The notes below the pieces were generated by a model. That model saw nothing but the letters and a program-made list of their open reading frames with translations. It did no database searches and was not told the origin of the DNA. The position numbers were made by a program, and so were the translations under genes. This document shows positions 49,044-52,703 of a stretch of 52,703 bases of DNA, piece after piece. This stretch comes from Pseudomonadota bacterium (lineage in GTDB: Bacteria > Myxococcota_A > UBA796 > GCA-2862545), in NCBI GenBank assembly GCA_002862545.1, contig PKDJ01000315.1, positions 1-52,703 on the forward strand, written 5' to 3'. Positions within the stretch are counted from its first letter, which is position 1. Every line of letters starts with the position of its first letter.

Positions 49044-49744
49044 TCGAAGCTCCCTGCGGCGTAGGCACCCGAGTAGTCTGGCGAGTTGGGGCGTCCTGGA
49101 GACGCCAGCGTGTTCTCGCGACAGTTCACGGCGACCTTGTCGTTGTTGGGGATGTCGACCTCGGCCGGCGTGTAGTAGTGCCACGAGTGGGGGTCGCTGC
49201 CGCGTCCGCCGAACATGAGCTGGATCTTCTCCATCGACCGTGCCTTCACCGTGTCGTAGCCGCCGGCGTAGGGCGGGTGCTCGGTGCTGCCAGCTGGCTC
49301 GATCATCCGCTCGTCAGCATCTCGGAGCGTGAGCCGGAAGGGGTCGCCGAAGGGGATCTCGAGGCCGGGGAGCACGAGGTCGGGCTCCGGGAAGCAGCCG
49401 GTCGACTTCGTGGCGATGAACATGTGCTGGCTCGGATCGAGCTCGAAGTCCATCTCGGGAATGCGCCAGACACGCTCGGCCGCGCCATCGAGCTCGACAA
49501 ACCAGCCGGAGAGGTTCATCGGCCGGTTGCCCTCGTTGCGAATCTCGATGAACTGGTCCTTGCGGTCCCAGGTGCCGTCGTTGCGAACGGAGCCGGCCCA
49601 GAGGATCTCGCTGATGTTCAGGTTTCCTCGCTCGCCGGAGTTGGGTCCGCCGTCGAGACCATCACGGTAGCCGACCGTCTGCGTCGTCTCGCCCGGGTCG
49701 CCATTGCAGGCGACCAGGAGCAGTGCTGGCAGGAGGCAGCGCAT
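49040..49744 (-). CDS. Lamin-tail domain lipoprotein
   Basis: A 234-residue lipoprotein (MRCLLPALLLVAC, lipobox Cys13). A lamin-tail-type beta-sandwich spans residues ~40-150: LNISEILWAGS, then DQFIEIRNEGNRPMNLSGWFVEL and the edge strands FMIATKST / FRLTLRDAD-type. The C-terminal part repeats the style of the PLD protein's tail (RSMEKIQLMFGG, ASPGRPNSPDYSG). It probably binds a ligand or partner at the surface. The start overlaps the porin stop as TGATG. Confidence 0.83.
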   Translation of the reverse strand: MRCLLPALLLVACNGDPGETTQTVGYRDGLDGGPNSGERGNLNISEILWAGSVRNDGTWDRKDQFIEIRNEGNRPMNLSGWFVELDGAAERVWRIPEMDFELDPSQHMFIATKSTGCFPEPDLVLPGLEIPFGDPFRLTLRDADERMIEPAGSTEHPPYAGGYDTVKARSMEKIQLMFGGRGSDPHSWHYYTPAEVDIPNNDKVAVNCRENTLASPGRPNSPDYSGAYAAGSFE

Positions 49745-51312
49745 CAGAACCGCACCCGCGTGCCGCCTGCGATGGCCCAGGGCATCGCCGGGTCCTTCGC
49801 GCCCAGGGCGGAGCCTGCGACGCGGGCGATCTCGGTGCCGTAGAAGTCTGTGCCGACGATCATCGCCGTGTTCAGGAACAGATCGAGGTGCTCCATCGCG
49901 TGAGCGCCGATGTCGAGGTTCAGCTCGTGTCCGAGCGTCCGGCCGAGGCGCTGCTCTGCTGCGAACTCGGCGCGGGCATAGCCGAAGGGTGGGGTGATCT
50001 GGTCCAGCTTGCCGAAGTTGACCTCGGAGACACCCGTGTCTTGGAGCATCCACCAGCTGCCGCGGACCCACATCGCGCCGGGGAACTCGGCCCCGACCTC
50101 GGCATGGAGCTCGCGGGTTCCGGACTTGCGGCTGCTGTCCTGCGGGTTGTCGGTGATGCCCATGCGGCTGACGTAGGCCGTGGGGTGAAAGCCGAGGAAG
50201 CGGTTGAAGAGCAGGCCACCGGTCTGCTGGGCCTTCATCCCGACGTAGCCATGGCTGAAGAGGAGCCCGTCGTCCGTGTAGGCCGGTCCGAAGGCGTCGA
50301 AGTAGGACACCCGCGCCTTCAGGCCGGAGTCGTTCTCGTCGTCCATCGTGGTGTCGACGGTGACGCCCGCGCCCCAGGCAAAGCCGCTGCAGTTCACGTC
50401 CTGTGCGACCTTCTCCTTGCGGTCGATTCCACCTGACCCGTCGAAGTGGAAGTAGGGCTGAACCGGCCCGAAGGTGGCCTGCGCGCGCACGCCGTAGTTC
50501 ATCACCCAGTCGTTGTCGCTGAAGTTCCCGATCAGGCCGTCGTAGGTGATGTCGGCGCCGGTGCCGGCTGCACCGATGTCGCTGTAGAAGGCGTAGGCCT
50601 TGGCCTCGACGGGGCCGAGGGCGTTGGCCTCGAGCACGGCGCCATGACGCCGTGTGAGGGTGTCGCCCCGGAAGTTGAACGTCTGGATGTCGGACTGGCC
50701 GATGTAGGAGACGAAGTTGGCGCCGTCGTTGTCGGCGGCGGCCGTGAAGACGTTGGCCGGGATGACGATCAGGTTGCCGAAGTCGCCGAGCGGAACGTCG
50801 ACCCGAACCATGTCGAGCACGTCAGCCAGCACGTAGTCCGGGGCGCCACCGAGGCCGCCGATCTGGTAGAACTGCCGGCCCACGCGGACGTTCGGCCTCT
50901 TGTCGCCCTGCCCAATCCCGATGTCGAGGTAGGCGGCGTTGAAGTAGATCCACCCGCCGAAGGCGTTGGTGTTGCCGAACTGGTCGTTGCCCCAGAGACC
51001 GCGGTGGCTGCCGGCGACGACGAGGCGGAGGTTGTCCTCGATCTGGTACCCGATGTCGATGCCGAGGCCGGTGAAGGCGAAGGCCCCTCGGTCGTCGGAA
51101 TCGAGGATCGCCTGGTCTCCCGACTCGTCGAGAGGGCGAAAGTCGAGGTTGTTGTACTCGTACCAGGCCGACTCGAAGCGGCCGCCGACCTGGAGGGCGT
51201 CGTCCGCCTCCTCGTCGAGCTCGACCTCGCGGTACTCGAGGTCGCGTCGGTCCTGGGCGAGAGCGGTGACGGGCAGCAGCAGCGCCAGTGCGGTGAGGGG
51301 GAGCCGGATCAC
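49744..51312 (-). CDS. Outer-membrane beta-barrel, porin-like
   Basis: A 522-residue protein with a signal peptide ending in VTALAQ and a C-terminal Phe (GTRVRF), the usual signature for barrel insertion by the BAM machinery. Alternating hydrophobic strands and Gly/Asp-rich turns run the full length (FTGLGIDIGYQIEDNLRLVV, VRVGRQFYQIGGLGG, VRAQATFGPVQPYFHF), as in alginate-export or DUF1302-type porins. The substrate is unknown. GTG 51312 is chosen because AGGAGG (51317-51322) lies four bases upstream. Confidence 0.83.
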   Translation of the reverse strand: MIRLPLTALALLLPVTALAQDRRDLEYREVELDEEADDALQVGGRFESAWYEYNNLDFRPLDESGDQAILDSDDRGAFAFTGLGIDIGYQIEDNLRLVVAGSHRGLWGNDQFGNTNAFGGWIYFNAAYLDIGIGQGDKRPNVRVGRQFYQIGGLGGAPDYVLADVLDMVRVDVPLGDFGNLIVIPANVFTAAADNDGANFVSYIGQSDIQTFNFRGDTLTRRHGAVLEANALGPVEAKAYAFYSDIGAAGTGADITYDGLIGNFSDNDWVMNYGVRAQATFGPVQPYFHFDGSGGIDRKEKVAQDVNCSGFAWGAGVTVDTTMDDENDSGLKARVSYFDAFGPAYTDDGLLFSHGYVGMKAQQTGGLLFNRFLGFHPTAYVSRMGITDNPQDSSRKSGTRELHAEVGAEFPGAMWVRGSWWMLQDTGVSEVNFGKLDQITPPFGYARAEFAAEQRLGRTLGHELNLDIGAHAMEHLDLFLNTAMIVGTDFYGTEIARVAGSALGAKDPAMPWAIAGGTRVRF

Positions 51313-51406
51313 AGAGCCTCCTGGCGTTGACGCCACTGATGGTCCGTCGCGGAGCCGTCAGGTGTGTGGAGATGAACTTGATGAAGGGGTCAGACGTGCT
51401 GGCGGT

Positions 51407-52240
51407 CTAGGGTTCTGCGAGAACCTCGACCTGGCCGAGCTTCATGACGACGATGGAGTAGGAGCCGTAGCTGAAGAACACCGGGCCGGTCACCTGCAGG
51501 CGGGTGCCCGGGGGCCAGTAGGCGCCGCGGCGGGCCAGCTCGGCGTCGACTCCGACGGCGTAGGTGGAGCCGTCGTCTGTCTCGATGTTGAAGTCGCCGA
51601 AGGTGCCGATCTCGTCGCGCACCGTGCCCGTGACGCGTCGCACCTCGCTGATGTCGTCGGTGCCGAAGCGCTCGGTCTGCAGGGCGTAGGCGATGGGCTC
51701 GGGGCCTCGGATCACCTCGATGATGTCGTGGGCGGCGACGGCGTCGACGCCGAAGGCATCGCGAACCGCTCGGACCCGCATGCGCACGCGGTCTCCCATG
51801 TCGAAGTGGGCGACCTTGGAGTCTCCGAGCACGAACACGCCGCCGGAGGCGTCCTCGATGAAGTAGGACCCGTAGTACTTCTCGTCGGCGTCGAGATCGT
51901 CGTCGTTCTCGGCGGGCAGACACCCCTGGGACTTGTAGTAGAACCGAGGGTGCACGGTGACGATTCCCTCGATCTCGGCTGGGAGGCCGTCGCTCACCGT
52001 CCAGCTGTCGCAGGCGGGCGGGGCATCATCGGGCGCGAAGATCGTCTCCCGCTCGTCAGGGCTGGGAAGCTCGGCGATCGGGGTGGGGCCGGTGAAGTCG
52101 TAGGGGACGTCGGTGAACGCGACTGTCTCTTGGACGTCGTAAGCGACAGGGTCGTCGTACCAGTCCCACGCCCCCTCGGGCTCCGCGGTGTCTGCGCAGC
52201 CCGTGAGGAGAGTTGCCGAGATGATCAGTCGGAACACCAT
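51407..52240 (-). CDS. Lipoprotein with possible OB-like domains
   Basis: A 277-residue lipoprotein (LLTGC, Cys15) with a Asp/Glu/Pro-rich tether to residue ~75. Two beta-rich modules follow: EIEGIVTVHPRFYYKSQGC ... YFIEDASGGVFVLGDS ... DRVRMRVRAVR (given as separate pieces) and EVRRVTGTVRDEIGTFGDFNIETDDG ... GTRLQVTGPVFFSYGSYSI. The pattern of an opening strand, a substrate-like middle and a hydrophobic closing strand recalls OB-folds of surface nucleases, but this is only resemblance. The gap to the porin gene is 94 bp and to the upstream gene 9 bp. Confidence 0.75.
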   Translation of the reverse strand: MVFRLIISATLLTGCADTAEPEGAWDWYDDPVAYDVQETVAFTDVPYDFTGPTPIAELPSPDERETIFAPDDAPPACDSWTVSDGLPAEIEGIVTVHPRFYYKSQGCLPAENDDDLDADEKYYGSYFIEDASGGVFVLGDSKVAHFDMGDRVRMRVRAVRDAFGVDAVAAHDIIEVIRGPEPIAYALQTERFGTDDISEVRRVTGTVRDEIGTFGDFNIETDDGSTYAVGVDAELARRGAYWPPGTRLQVTGPVFFSYGSYSIVVMKLGQVEVLAEP

Positions 52241-52249
52241 GAGGGCTCC

Positions 52250-52703
52250 CTAGTAGAAGGTGAACCAGTCGAGCTCGCTGGCGTCGAGCTGCAGTCCGCT
52301 GAAGTTGCCCAGCGGGCCGGCCCACCAGATGCAGTCGCCCTCGAAGATCTCGACGAAGTCCAGCACCCGGAAGTTGACCGTCTGACCGTTCCAGAGGAGC
52401 AGGTCGTAGCAGATGCTGCTGCCGCACTCGCCGGTGTTGGCCATCACCTCGCCGTAGACCGAGATGTTGGCCCGGCCGTGGGTGGCGTAGTCGAGCTCGA
52501 TGGCGTTGGCGTCGAGCATGTAGATGGGCTGCCCGGAGCCGGTGACCTCGAGGTCCGAGATGTCGGTGACCTCGTACTCACCCGCGTAGTTCGTGATGGT
52601 GTTCACGGTGAACGAGACCGTGTCGCCGCGCGAGATGTCGGTCGGCAGGACCGGGTCGGTCACCGTGCGGTAGGTCCGCATGAAGCCATTGGCGTCGCCG
52701 AAC
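52250..52703 (-). CDS. Beta-rich secreted-type protein, truncated at the window edge
   Basis: The frame is open to the right edge (FGDANGF precedes the internal Met at 52681), so the N-terminus and any signal peptide are outside the window; 150 residues are visible. The domain DTVSFTVNTITNYAGEYEV, ISVYGEVMANTGECGSSICYD and VNFRVLDFVEIFEGDCIWW is beta-rich with four Cys that could form two disulfides. It looks similar in style to the lipoprotein after it. Function unknown; first visible gene of the secreted/outer-membrane array. Confidence 0.7.
   Translation of the reverse strand, partial: FGDANGFMRTYRTVTDPVLPTDISRGDTVSFTVNTITNYAGEYEVTDISDLEVTGSGQPIYMLDANAIELDYATHGRANISVYGEVMANTGECGSSICYDLLLWNGQTVNFRVLDFVEIFEGDCIWWAGPLGNFSGLQLDASELDWFTFY

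Noticed and set aside
50446-51330. A 294-codon plus-strand frame opposite the porin gene
   Set aside because: Val/Glu/Gly-rich shadow with no domain; the minus-strand frame has a signal peptide and barrel signature.

Overview
The window is gene-dense, high-GC bacterial chromosome. I see no rRNA, tRNA, CRISPR array, insertion sequence or prophage gene. Gram-negative features are plain: many lipoproteins with lipoboxes, an outer-membrane barrel ending in Phe, periplasmic lamin-tail and PLD proteins. Together with the very large multidomain synthase, an ECF sigma factor and many secreted proteins of unknown role, this fits a Myxococcota or other deltaproteobacterial-type organism. That placement is inference from style of gene content, not from a marker gene.

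Region 1 (1-11.4 kb) is housekeeping and accessory genes, mostly on the minus strand: an edge-truncated hydrophilic protein, aat, an isoprenylcysteine-methyltransferase-like membrane enzyme, a lipoprotein, a sulfatase-fold hydrolase (plus strand), then a minus-strand run of ssb, two envelope proteins, a subtilisin-like lipoprotein, a PLP-dependent desulfhydrase/ACC-deaminase-type enzyme, a diacylglycerol-kinase-type lipid kinase and a small TPR-like protein. An unknown plus-strand gene and an adenosine-deaminase-family gene converge at about 10.1 kb.

Region 2 (11.5-26.7 kb, plus strand) holds a small acidic protein, then a tight SNF2 ATPase / SWIM-finger pair followed after 25 nt by a 3231-residue megasynthase. 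This enzyme is built like a one-chain polyunsaturated-fatty-acid/secondary-lipid synthase: degenerate flavin-barrel domain, KS, AT, second KS, three ACPs, KR, DH and its own C-terminal phosphopantetheinyl transferase. All three ACPs carry Thr where the pantetheine-bearing Ser is expected. A GNAT gene follows.

Region 3 (26.7-30 kb) has a secreted helical protein, an HTTM (gamma-carboxylase-like) membrane protein with a translationally coupled partner, and a small secreted protein.

Region 4 (44.6 down to 29.9 kb, minus strand) is a ten-gene array with gaps or overlaps of 31 nt or less: FAD-linked oxidase, ECF sigma factor, membrane-anchored putative anti-sigma protein, PlsC-type acyltransferase, SDR epimerase, CPA-type antiporter, TrkA, TrkH, a 1488-residue antiporter fused to a helical and pseudo-ATPase module, and an MscS-like channel. 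It looks like one regulated unit joining membrane-lipid change to K+/H+/osmotic homeostasis.

Region 5 (44.6-46.1 kb, plus) has a PDZ protein and a dienelactone-hydrolase-type protein. Region 6 (52.7 down to 46.2 kb, minus) is a secreted/outer-membrane array: two putative OB-like proteins, a porin-like barrel, a lamin-tail lipoprotein, a PLD-fold lipoprotein that has lost its catalytic residues, and an intact PLD lipoprotein with a lamin-tail domain.

The strongest candidates for something undescribed are the one-chain synthase with threonine carrier domains and its SNF2/SWIM neighbours, and the sigma-factor-linked lipid/ion array with the antiporter-pseudo-ATPase fusion.
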